This document shows, piece by piece, positions 37,401 through 46,919 of a stretch of DNA of 64,000 bases (the first letter of the stretch is position 1; every line of letters begins with the position of its first letter). Source of the stretch: Plazaster borealis (lineage: Eukaryota > Echinodermata > Asteroidea > Forcipulatida > Labidiasteridae); contig CM037475.1 in NCBI GenBank assembly GCA_021014325.1, positions 589,001 through 653,000 of the forward strand, written 5' to 3'. The position numbers and the translations under genes were made by a program. The notes beneath the pieces are model-generated. The model did no database searches and was not told where the DNA came from. It was given only the letters and a program-made list of their open reading frames with translations.

Positions 37401-38582
37401 GTAAACAGTATTGAATTCATTTCGTTCGTGCATTGTTGCAGCAGAATATCAGCTTTCATCGCTTCGCCTCATGAAATGGAATAATCCTGATTTTACCTCG
37501 GGATTTATGCTATTCTGCAACATGCACTTAAAGGCCCTATACACTATTGGTAAGATCAAAAAACACAAATGTTCACAGATTCACACATAACTTACATGTT
37601 TTAAAGTAAGTAATGGTAGAAAGGGTTCCTTAAAATATTTTTGCCTAAAATGCTATTGTTTCTGAGAAATGAATAAAACAATAGTTTTTATCGCGCGCGA
37701 TAATAAACTCGATGTTTGAAAAACAGAAAACCAGACCTCGATGACCAATTGAGCTCAAATTTTCACAGGTTTGTTATTTCATGTATTATGGTTAATCACA
37801 CAAAACATGAACTTTGTTTGCGACTGTTTTGTCAGCTCTACCAATCCTGTATAATACCTTTAAGCATCCAATATTATGTATTCTTGATATTAATGATGAA
37901 TTAAAGAGCATAAAATTAGAATGTTAAAGAAGAAGAAGGTTTTATTCCAGTACTAAGTTATAACAGAAAATCAACCGAGTCCGACCGCCATCTTTTCATT
38001 ACACATCTAAAAATATTAATCATAAACATGCAGTTATACTTTAGGCCGAGAAGTTACTGCTATTCTCTGTCAATAATAAAAGTAAAAGTGGTGATCAGAC
38101 GACATTTTTCCTATCAGCGCCTGTCTTTCAAATTCATGACTGATTTCTTTTTCTTCTTTTTTTTTTGTTTTGTTTTGTTGTTTTTCCCCTTTTGGAGGTC
38201 AGTTTTCAATTTTCACTTTCCTTCGAATTCTTCAGTACCACCTTTTCTAATGCTATTTGAAAAAACTAATAATTAAATTATATTTTTGTCATCGGTCAAA
38301 ATTGAATAGAAATAGAATGCAGATAGATACTTCTAGAACCATAAGGCTCACCCGTAGAGCCTTATATAGTTCTAGAAGTAGCTTTAGATACCTCGGTACA
38401 GAGTAGACACCCCAGTGCACCATAACACCAACTTTTGCTTCATCATACCAGGCTGGTAAAGGTCTAGAGTCAAGAGAATTCCAATTGGGCTCATACTTGA
38501 TGGCCGGCACGGCGGAGATCATCAAGTACATGTATAGGATGACAATTATTCGTAACCATCCTGTCCTGAGCATCCTGGGCAT
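25411..38582 (-). CDS. FUCA: Alpha-L-fucosidase (GH29), nine exons: FUCA-A
   Basis: Nine exons: 38392-38582, 36295-36486, 35800-35906, 35051-35181, 34667-34806, 30359-30456, 30086-30218, 25982-26152 and 25411-25666. All have GT/AG borders, splice in frame with no stop, and total 1419 bases (472 residues). The N terminus has a hydrophobic signal ([18 protein letters not shown]), then [48 protein letters not shown] with nucleophile Asp229, NDRWG, YTCGD (Asp282), [22 protein letters not shown], and [11 protein letters not shown] near the end. GH29 enzymes hydrolyse alpha-L-fucosyl links in glycoproteins or polysaccharides, lysosomally or after secretion. The CGGNLL and MPCQWAW details resemble vertebrate FUCA2. 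The intron between exons 1 and 2 is absent from the two neighbouring genes. Introns hold a satellite array, a LINE, a SINE and MITEs. Confidence 0.95.
25735..25860. mobile_element. Small repeat related to 24605-24755
   Basis: Has ACGGCTGCGACTACGGCTGG and GTAGCCGTAGCTGTAGCCGC in inverted-like arrangement. It lies in the FUCA-A last intron. Confidence 0.5.
26411..30033. repeat. 82-base satellite array, roughly 45 units, in a FUCA-A intron
   Basis: The full unit is 82 bases (TGCCACACCCACCACCCACC, CATACTCAACCATAGTCCCA, TATGACCAATCAGGAATACT). At least two shorter variants carry AAAGCTCATTGACC and TTATTCAATCAGG. Unit types are interspersed in runs, which suggests repeated expansion of blocks. The open minus-strand frames (for example 29147-29350) are by-products. 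The array fills the intron between the FUCA-A exons at 30086-30218 and 25982-26152, and the gene's sense strand is the G-rich one. Confidence 0.97.
30540..34408 (+). mobile_element. CR1/L2-type LINE, nearly full length but broken (LINE-2 of window)
   Basis: Putative 5' UTR from about 30540, an N-terminal ORF (30743-31393) with a hydrophobic leader and a 2A-like motif, an APE endonuclease region ([20 protein letters not shown] near 31420; GDFNIHVDD near 31860), a reverse transcriptase region ([31 protein letters not shown] near 33430), and a 3' end with GCGCATTACAAGTCTTATT plus (ATT)n. It is disabled by an in-frame TAG at 32358-32360 and by frame shifts near 31490, 32870, 33655 and 33890. It is very similar to the copy at 22546-24317, so the family moved fairly recently. 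It sits in a FUCA-A intron, antisense to that gene. Confidence 0.92.
31109..31132 (+). other. 2A-like ribosome-skipping motif in the LINE ORF
   Basis: The frame reads [12 protein letters not shown]. The consensus of 2A and 2A-like peptides ends D-V/I-E-x-N-P-G-P; here the Glu is Ala, which may reduce activity. Such motifs are documented in CR1/L2-type LINEs of sea urchins, near the N terminus ahead of the endonuclease, as here. Confidence 0.7.
34410..34660 (+). mobile_element. Possible 3' tail of another LINE
   Basis: CGCAATTCAGCCTTTGGCTG followed by poly-T and ATGCAATAAACCATTTCAAA resembles a non-LTR 3' terminus with a polyadenylation signal. No coding part remains. Confidence 0.4.
34881..34925 (+). 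mobile_element. SINE fragment with box B
   Basis: GGTCGTGGGTTTGAATCCCA resembles a tRNA T-arm. No complete tRNA fold is present. Confidence 0.4.
35307..35715 (-). mobile_element. tRNA-derived SINE with (ATT)n tail
   Basis: The minus strand starts GTCGTGACCGAGCGGTCAAG, with GTGGGTTCGAGTCCTGG as box B (a Leu/Ser-like long tRNA head). A body of about 300 bases follows, ending TATATAAGAACCCATTATTA, and then (ATT)n seen here as (AAT)n at 35310-35337. It lies in the FUCA-A intron between 35051-35181 and 35800-35906, in the same sense as the gene. Confidence 0.8.
36586..37074. mobile_element. MITE, AAGGCCACATAAA family (copy 1)
   Basis: Left end AAGGCCACATAAAATT with ATTGTTGATCGTCC; right end GGACGATCAACAATTT with TTTATGTGGCCT. 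It is in the intron unique to FUCA-A. Related copies are in FUCA-B introns at 40800-41045 and 42746-43203. Confidence 0.85.
37528..37865. mobile_element. MITE, TTAAAGGCCCTATACAC family
   Basis: Starts TTAAAGGCCCTATACACTAT and ends CTGTATAATACCTTTAA. The interior has ATCGCGCGCGATAA and CAATTGAGCTCAAATTTTC. A reverse-oriented sister copy is at 46277-46636, and part is shared with 8288-8683. Confidence 0.85.
38329..38380. mobile_element. 52-base hairpin near the FUCA-A exon 1 donor
   Basis: ACTTCTAGAACCATAAGGCT and GAGCCTTATATAGTTCTAGA form inverted arms around ACCCGTA. The arm equals the right terminus of the foldback at 19880-20614. It starts about 11 bases into the first intron of FUCA-A. 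Confidence 0.75.
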
Positions 38583-40390
38583 GTTGACGATCTTTATTCC
38601 TTGTGCGTGAATTGATAGTCACCTACGTGTAGTACCACAAGTCACTACTTAGTTTTTACTACTGTGGAGTGTGCCAGTGTCTCATCATATTCATTGTGCG
38701 CAATGAATGATAAACTTTCAAACAAGGATGGAATCCAGGGCTAGTTTTAGTAGTTAGTCATAGTACAGTAGTTCTTGAAAAACTGTAGCTAGATATAACA
38801 CTGAGTACTACTCAGTGTAATAGTAGAGTAGGTTATTGTTGTGCGAGTATACTCCGGAGGAGATTTCTGCACTGTCAGGAAGATGAGATGAACACTGGTC
38901 ACTCTCTCCGTAGTGAGACCATGGAGCTCGGCCTCCCCATAAAGACACTGTGTGTTGCTACTCTACACTGCCGAGTGCTAGCTGACTGACTGAGGCTGAA
39001 TCTACCGTACATACTCACTAGACAACTTCTTGTGGTTTGAATTTTAGGCCTGAAATTTCTCTATGGTGATTCTCAGGTGGCCCAGAGGTGTAACAGCTGT
39101 CAACACAAATCGGTCTTCTACAATACAATCTTACAGTTACACCGTTGTTTTCATACGGGTAGCCTACGGAGCTACGGACGGAGCTTGCAATCACTTTCGC
39201 AGAGTCCGGGTATGTCACATGTTCGGTCATGTGACTGCGTTGGCACTTTCTACAGTGGTCATGTGACTTGATGCACACACAGATTGAAGGTCATCTGATG
39301 AGTGTGCAGAGCTAGCTATGAATGATGTATCCTCCCGTGTCCGGTTTTCGATGTACTATGCCTTTTTCTTTGAATTGAAAAAAATAATGATGCCATATAT
39401 CAACTGATGCCCTAATTACCTTCCTTTGTTTATAAGAAGTATGTAAAAATATATTAAAACTTGATAGACATTGAAACTTTCACACCACGCACCGATCTTC
39501 GATGACTTCAATAGCGTCCCCGTGTTTTGAGTTTGACCTGTTTTCGAGGCAAACAAGAAAGTATGGTGTCCTGGTGAAGCCATACGCAGAAGAAACATCT
39601 GCAGTGATTTCAAGTGTTCTGTGAGACGTTGTGTATGACTCTATAGCCAGCAGTTGTCTTCATTTTATTCAAAATATTTTTTATTTAATTTTAAAAATTA
39701 CGATGGTAATTTGCAAAAACTTTTTTAAAAATTTTTTTTTAAAAAAGTGTCAATAAGTCTTGGCTTTCAAATCTGATTTTTAAAAAAGTTTTGAATCTTT
39801 TTATGTTTCTTAACATTTATAATAAAGCATATCAATAAACAGTGATATTTGAATCACCATGCCAATGTTTAAATTTTAATGTTATTAATAATAAATGATA
39901 TGAGGGTTTAAAAAAAAATTCTCCAGACTGTTAGAAAATGATATAAGGCACATGGCTTCTTTAAGCCTCTGTATTTTTTTCCCCAGAATGCTCAGCAGAA
40001 TTTTAAGTCACATGATTTTATCATCGTGAATTGTGAATTGAAAAATTGTTCGATGAAACTTTTCGGCGGGCAAATTTTTTTATGGCCCCGACAGTATGAC
40101 ATATTTTTGTACCTTGTAGAAATGCCTAAAATACCACAAATTTTTGTAATACAAGTGCAACTTGCCAGTGGAGCCTCACATAATTCTAAGTTTTGGTCAA
40201 AGGAGAGGAGACTCTTTGCTTGGCAAGTCAAACCACAAAAATTGTATCTAGGGACTGTTTACATCGCGCGCAGAGAGGTAAAAGATTTGCATCGATTTCA
40301 GGGACGCCCTGAAAACAGGACCTCCTACGATAACATATATCCAGTGGACCCCTTTTGAAATGTAAGCGCCATGAACAACAAAATCTAAAA
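38583..40390. promoter_or_regulatory. Shared 1.8 kb divergent intergenic region, FUCA-A/FUCA-B
   Basis: Contains the 5' flanks of two divergent genes. The part around 39060-39260 is richer in CpG, while 39650-39960 is AT-rich. I see no clear TATA box for either gene. Promoter function is inferred from position only. Confidence 0.4.
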
Positions 40391-43300
40391 ATGGCCGCTC
40401 GCTGTACCTTTGTATTACTGGTTTTCCTGTGTATTTGTATATCCCAGACTGTTGCAATCTACCAGCCAACCTGGGCCTCTTTAGATGCCAGACCGCTGCC
40501 TGCCTGGTACGATGAAGCCAAGATTGGCATCTTCATGCACTGGGGTGTTTTCTCAGTTCCAAGCTTCGGTTCTGAATGGTTCTGGTGGAACTGGAAGGGT
40601 AAACAAATTCCTGCTTATGTTGATTTCATGACCAAGAACTACAGGCCAGGGTTCACCTATGCTGATTTTGCTCCGATGTTCACTACAGAGTTCTTTGATC
40701 CCAAGGCCTTTGCTGATATCATCGAAGCTTCTGGGGCAAAGTAAATTTCCGTTCTTTCATTTTTATTCTTTTCAATTTCAGATAATTTGTTTGTAATTAA
40801 ATTATGCCACATAAAAACAAAAATTGTTGAGCGTCCTTTTTTTTAAAGGGTGGGGTGGGAGGGCGTTTTGGGGGGTTTGTTGTTTTTTTGACATGGCAAA
40901 ATATGAAATAAACTTTAAAGAAATCATCACAATCACTATAAAACAGAGGGTTTGTGTGATTTTGATGTTTTTAATTGTTTTATTAAAGTTTAAACCCATT
41001 TAACTCGGTCCTAGATGACATTTTCTGTAAAAAATTTGAAAAAACTAAAATGTAATGTAGCCTAACTAAGTAAACATTTGAAAAATTATTTGTAGACTAG
41101 TACTTCTAGTAGGATTGTAAATTGAGTTTTTCCCAATGCATTAAAATAATCATCAATGTAATCTTCCTTTAAATTGTAGATATGTTGTGTTGACAAGTAA
41201 ACACCACGAAGGTTTCACCAACTGGCCATCCAAGTATTCATGGAATTGGAACTCCATGGATGTTGGACCCAAGAGAGATCTTGTTGGTAGGCTGAAATAC
41301 AAATTATGTTGTTATAAACAACTTTTTTTTCCACAATATTATATTCGTAATTTTGAAGAGAGAGAGATCTAATTGATGAGCAAGACAATGACATTTTTCA
41401 TTTGGCAAATAATTTATTTTCGTACTTAGCTTTTGATCTCACCAAGTAGTACTTGGCTAGTTTAGAACTCTGTCTTTGTAAAAGCATATTTAGGATGATC
41501 ATATAGACAAGTTGTTATGACATAATTTTATATCAAACTTGTAATAAACCACAAGGGAAATATTTGTATTCATACTGTCATGTCATATCTGACAGTGCAT
41601 ACTTTACACACACACAGATTGATCAATGCAATGCGATTATTGCAATGTCATGTGATGGGTTTGTTTGTTGTTTACACTCTAGAAAGATCTTGTCATATTT
41701 ATTTCAAATTCATAAATACACAAGGCAAAAAAAGCAGTCCTATTGTTTGAAAGATGGTCACGTGACAATGTTTAACCTGTTATGGCTGAAAGGCATAGCT
41801 GGAGTTGTTGAAGACCTGGGCCCCATTTCATAAAGCTGTTAAGCAGATAATTCTGCTTAGCAAATATCTTTGCTAAGCAAGAATTGAGTGGGGTTCTTGT
41901 CGTAGCAATGTAAACTGTATGGTATTTTGGCTGGTTAGCTATTTCTTCTAAGCAATATATTTCTGTGCTTAGCAAATTTTTGTGCTTACATGCTTAGTGA
42001 AATTGGGCCCAGTTGGCTATTGCGTGTTCGGAGGTCATAGCCATACCCGTGTTGGCACGCAAGCTTACGCGTGTGCTAATAAGGCTTAACGCAATTCAAT
42101 ATGTATGGTTCAAGTGTAAAATCTATCAGTACGCGCGTTTACGCACAACCGTTGAGCTTCACATGCATTTGACCCTTGGGGAAACAGCCTAAGGACAGGA
42201 ATTGAACATTTTACAAAAAGCCAAGTTCAATATTACAGTTTTTCCTTTATTTATGTTTTTTAACAAAAGCGGTATTTATGAATAGGAATAAGAGTAGTGA
42301 CTCGGTCTGAACGGCCATTTAAAACCTTGCAACATCGTGGCTGGCGATTAAGGACGTCGTTTTCACTCGGTCCTTTATCACAAGGCCACGACCCTGCTGG
42401 TTTTAAAAGGCCATGTAAGACCTCGATGCCACTCTTTTACTCCCTTGGTAACAACAGCTTGAAGAGTCAAAGGTCATAAATACGTCGGTATAAATGGTGT
42501 TTAGCTAACCTGCCTGACTGAACGAATACGATCAGTCAAATGGTTCATGCTCATAATGATGTTATTATTGTTTATGTTTTGCTTTTATGTTGTAGGTGAG
42601 ATGGCTACAGCAATTCGAACCTACGCTAAAGATGTTCACTTTGGTCTCTATCACTCTCTCTTTGAATGGTTTCATCCATTATATCTGAAAGACAAAGCGG
42701 CTAAATTCACATCACATGATTATGTTCAGGTAAAAATTATTCTAAAATAAAATTGTTGATCGTCCCCGCCCGACCCTACAAAACCCCCCGACCCCCTTTT
42801 TTTTTTTTTTTTTTTTTTTTTTCTTTTTCTTTTTTTTTTTAATCATAAAAAACGGTATTTTTAATGATCTTTTCAGTCAAACTTGGCTCCCAGATTTTTG
42901 TTTAGCTGATGTTTTTTCAAAATCCATAGGTCGGAAACAGATGATTGAAGAAAGATCATTCATGTTCGCAAAACAAGAAAAATTCTTCAAATATTTACTT
43001 AGGCTGCGTTTTAGTTTTTTGAAAATGTTTACAGAAAATGTCATCTAGGATTTGAAAGGGTTTAACAAAACAATTGAAAACATCAAAATCACACAAACCC
43101 TTTGTTTTATAGTGATTATGATGATATCTTTAACGCCCTCCCTCCCCCACTTCCCATCAAAAAAGGACGATCAACAATTTTTTATTTTTATGTGGCCTTA
43201 TTATCATTTATATCTTTAAAATAGGAAATTTGCCTGCCTGAGTTGCATGAGATCATAGAGGCATATAAACCAGATGTACTGTGGTCTGATGGCGATTGGG

Positions 43301-46300
43301 AAGCAACCCCAGCTTACTGGAATAGCACAGAATTCTTGGCATGGCTGTATAACAGTAGGTAAGAGTTGAGAGTGGTCAAGGATAAAAAGAATAGAAGAGA
43401 ATTTTCACAGATAATGTGGAAATCAAGTTTGTTAACATAATTTGGTTTTTAACCTACACCGATGTGTATGATTGAAGCACTGTATACTCAGCACTTTCCA
43501 CAGGCAAATCACTCGGTTGGGGTTCAAACCCACGACCTTTGCATTGCTAATGTCTACCACTAGACCAGCGAGCTAGCCAGGTACCGCAACGATTCAATAG
43601 ATTATAATTTTTGCATCGGGGATAAAGAATATAATTTAGTGAGTATACAGTGCTTCATACACATCGGTGTAGGGTAAAAACCAAATTGTATTCTTTATCC
43701 CGATGCAAAAATTAACAGTGATTGAAGTTTGTTAACGTTATTCTGCAGTTGTTTAAAGGCATCGTACACATTTATTTATTTCTTATTTCAACTGGGTGAC
43801 CCATTCAGTGGTAACCACTGGTCTCCCATGGGTCCCAGAAATTGGTAATGACTCTGATAATTAATGGCAATAAAAACTTACTTGGTAAAAAGTACAGCAG
43901 CTTTGGATGGTATACTGCATTTTGAGAAACGTTTCACTTTTAAGTACTGCGGTTATGGAAAAATATATCACTTTTTATCCCCCAAAACATTTGAATCCAG
44001 AGTGTGTATTCCAATGCAGATTATTGTTCCTGCGTGGACATAATTGCTCCAGATTTTCGGCAATATCTGAAAAACGCTAACACCTTTTGAAATGAAATGT
44101 TCACAAGTTAGTTTTATGGTATATATCTACAACTTTATAGGTTTGAAACAAACAATAGGCTCCAATTACCAAACGCGTACGACGCCTTTATCATCTTCAA
44201 ACCGATCACTTAATTATTTACAGTGGCTGTTTCTGTTTTAATTTGTTTTACAGCCCGGTCAAAGATACAGTTGTTACGAATGACAGATGGGGTCAGGGGA
44301 CTTCTTGTAAACATGGTGGATACTACACTTGTCAAGATCGCTATAACCCTGGTTTGTATATCTGGCTTTTAAATGAACGTAATGTTTTCTACAGATTTCA
44401 ATGTTGATGCGTACCTTTGTGAGTTACATGTTATTAGAGTGATGAGATTGAAATAGTTAGGTGATGGGGTTGGGAAATGGGCAAGTGCCTTTAAGCATAC
44501 AAGTAACAAACTTGGTACACAGTCAAGATTAGGCCTAATGTCATGAGAACAATATTTGGCTTTTTAGGGCTATTAGAGATTTGTCCTTTGAAAAATTATA
44601 GGTAGAAAAACAAGCAATGGCAGCCATTTTGAAAACTTTGACCTTTATACTATCTTTCTTTTTTCAAAGGACAAAATTGTTATGGCCCTGTAGCCAAAGG
44701 TATTTCTTGTGACATACTCTGACTGTGCCAAATTCCATGCTTGTATCATCAAAGAAACAAATCCCACAAATATTTCCGCTATCTGCCACACTAAATTACC
44801 ATCACATAATTTTTTATTATTTGTGGTTTCGGCAATCAGTGCTATTGGAGTGTAAGGTTAAGAAACTGTTTAAAAAATTGAGTTTTAGCTTAAAGATGTT
44901 ACCTTGATTTGAACCTTACACTGATAATGTGATAAGCACTGTAGTGTGTACTTGATGCTTTCCTCAAGTCTTACAGGGAAAAACCCACATGTTGCTCAGG
45001 TTGGATTCAAACCCATGACCCCGCATACTAGAGTAGATATCTTAAGTGCTACACTACTCTGTGTGCCCATGAATGAGAGGCTGAAGGGTGAATCCTGTGG
45101 GTTCGAATCCCACTTTAGTGGCCTATGGACTCTGAAAGCATCAAAAACAAGGCTTACCATACAATTTTATTTTGTATGTGTTATTTTGTATGTAAATATG
45201 TTGTTGTGTATTCTTCTTTTGATTGTGGTAATTACGTATTGCTCTTGCTGTAAATTGGTAACTGTTTTTATTATGGAGCTGCCCAATCTGTTGTAATTGA
45301 CTATTTTAAGATGAATACAGTTTGTTGAATTGAATTGAATTGTATTGAATAATGTGTTCGTAAAAAAAAATATTGTTATCCCCAGTGCATTTAGAAAAAT
45401 ACTTTTATAAAAAATATTCAACCTGTTATGATTAGTTAACTTAAAGACTTTCTGAAAGAAATTGTTAACCTGAAAGTTTTCTTCATTCAAATTTATCATT
45501 CTTTTAACATAAGGTGTTTTGCAGAAACACAAATGGGAAAATGCTATGACGATTGACAAGAAGTCTTGGGGTTTCCGTCGTGATGCACACCTATCTGACT
45601 ACTATGATATGGATGGACTGATCCAGATTCTAGCTGAAACTATCAGGTTGGTAGCATCTGAAGATCCATGTCACATATTAGTTTGTTTATCCTTAAATTT
45701 GTACCACTAATGATTTTTAAATGCTGTTATATTATTGAATGAAGTTAATAATGACCTTATTTTATTTTATAGTTTTGAATTTAGTTTGTTATGAAATATG
45801 CTTGTTTTATTATTACTGGAACAATCTGAGGTTTTTGAAGTGTTTTTGTGGGTTTTAGGTAATTTATTGATTGTACAGCATCCTTCTCTCGGATCCCGTC
45901 TCACTTCCTTGGAAGGTTTTTGGTCAGTCTGGTCTCAAACTTCCAAGTTTTTTTGTTGAAACATTACAATCTCAAATAATTGTTTCTGTTGTGTAGTTGT
46001 GGCGGTAATTTGCTGGTGAACATCGGTCCAACCAGTGATGGTCGTATTGTTCCAATATTTGAAGAGCGTCTGCGTCAGCTGGGTTCTTGGTTGAAGGTGA
46101 ATGGTGAGGCTATCTATGCATCCAAGCCATGGAGGGCACAGAATGACACTAAGACGCCTGGAGTCTGGTAAGATTCAATAGACCATTGCTTACACACCCA
46201 CCAAGAAATCAAAATTAAGCTTACAAACTGAAACTCACAGTACATGCCAAGTACATTTTGGCCTGAAACAATAACCTTAAAGGTATTGTACACTTTTGGT

Positions 46301-46919
46301 AACAGCTCAAAATCAGTGTCCACATTTTGTGTGATTCAACATATGCATGAACAAACAAACCTGTGAAAGTTTGAGCTCAATTGGTTATCGGGGGTCACGA
46401 GAAAATAGTGAAAAGAGACCTTATGTGTTTAATCTGTTTTTTTCAAACATCAAGTTTTTATCGCGCGTGATAAAAACTATTGTTTTACTCATTTCTCAGA
46501 AATGATAGCATTTTAGGCAGAAATATTTTAAGGAACCCTTTCTTCCATTACTTACTTTAAATCATGTAAGTTATGTGTGAATCTGTGCACATTTGTGTTT
46601 TTCGATCTTACCAATAGTGTACAGGGCCTTTAAGCTAATTCTTATTTGACATCTTTTTTATAGGTACACCTCAAAGATCGTGGAAGGGACACGAGCAGTC
46701 TATGCCATCGTCTTGGATTGGCCAATCAATGATCAGCTGACCCTGGGTGTTCCCATAGTAACGAACCAGACAATGATTGGAATGTTGGGTTATGCTAATC
46801 CTCTACACTGGGAACCAATGGCGTCTGGTTCTGGACTCATCATTACCATGCCTCCATTAAACCAAGCACAGTTGCCATGCCAATGGGCTTGGGTTATCAA
46901 GATGCAAACTCCAAAGTGA
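40391..46919 (+). CDS. FUCA: Alpha-L-fucosidase (GH29), eight exons: FUCA-B
   Basis: Exons 40391-40740, 41180-41286, 42596-42729, 43225-43358, 44254-44351, 45514-45646, 45997-46167 and 46664-46919 (1383 bases, 460 residues, close to the roughly 465 usual for animal FUCAs). ATG 40391 has A at -3 and G at +4 and opens a signal peptide ([16 protein letters not shown]). Seen in order: [60 protein letters not shown] with nucleophile Asp219, NDRWGQG, YTCQD (Asp270) and KWEN (Glu283; Asp270 and Glu283 align with the two acid/base candidates discussed for human FUCA1), [29 protein letters not shown], and [11 protein letters not shown]. Intron phases 2,1,0,2,1,2,2 match FUCA-C exactly. No defect seen; presumed active. 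Confidence 0.96.
40800..41045. mobile_element. MITE, AAGGCCACATAAA family (copy 2, right end lost)
   Basis: Begins TATGCCACATAAAAAC with ATTGTTGAGCGTCC and matches 36586-36830, including ATGGCAAAATATGAAAT and CACTATAAAACAGAGGG. No right terminus is present. In FUCA-B intron 1. Confidence 0.75.
41818..42011. mobile_element. MITE, GGGCCCCATTTCATAA family (copy 2)
   Basis: TGGGCCCCATTTCATAAAGC and TGCTTAGTGAAATTGGGCCC are inverted termini; internal TGCTTAGCAAA repeats. In FUCA-B intron 2. Confidence 0.85.
42746..43203. mobile_element. MITE, AAGGCCACATAAA family (copy 3, inverted)
   Basis: AAATTGTTGATCGTCCCCGC at the left, a 40-base poly-T tract at 42798-42840, and GGACGATCAACAATTTTTTA with ATGTGGCCTTATT at the right. 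Opposite orientation to copy 1; in FUCA-B intron 3. Confidence 0.85.
43440..43692. mobile_element. Foldback element containing a tRNA-like SINE head
   Basis: TTTGGTTTTTAACCTACACC with GAAGCACTGTATACTCA at 43441-43493 is mirrored by TGAGTATACAGTGCTTC and GGTGTAGGGTAAAAACCAAA at 43638-43688. Between them is a minus-strand box B (GGTTCAAACCC) and a box-A-like sequence at 43500-43580. In FUCA-B intron 4. Confidence 0.75.
43752..44192. mobile_element. MITE, TTAAAGG(G/C) family, reverse of 11501-11880
   Basis: Ends TTTAAAGGCATCGTACAC and CCAAACGCGTACGACGCCTT. The interior includes CCAGATTTTCGGCAATATCT and CGGTTATGGAAAAATATATC. In FUCA-B intron 4. Confidence 0.8.
44995..45350. mobile_element. SINE/LINE tail composite
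   Basis: Opposed box-B-like sequences (GGATTCAAACCCATGACC on minus near 45003; GTGGGTTCGAATCCCAC on plus near 45098). These are followed by ORF-free sequence ending GAATACAGTTTGTTGAATTG with (GAATT)n, typical of a non-LTR 3' tail. In FUCA-B intron 5. Confidence 0.55.
46277..46636. mobile_element. MITE, TTAAAGG family, inverted relative to 37528-37865
   Basis: Starts TTAAAGGTATTGTACACTTT and ends CCAATAGTGTACAGGGCCTT. Interior ATCGCGCGTGATAAAAAC. In FUCA-B intron 7. Confidence 0.85.

Noticed and set aside
45286..45350. Telomere- or centromere-like short repeat
   Set aside because: (GAATT)n is a LINE 3' tail pattern of about 25 bases only.
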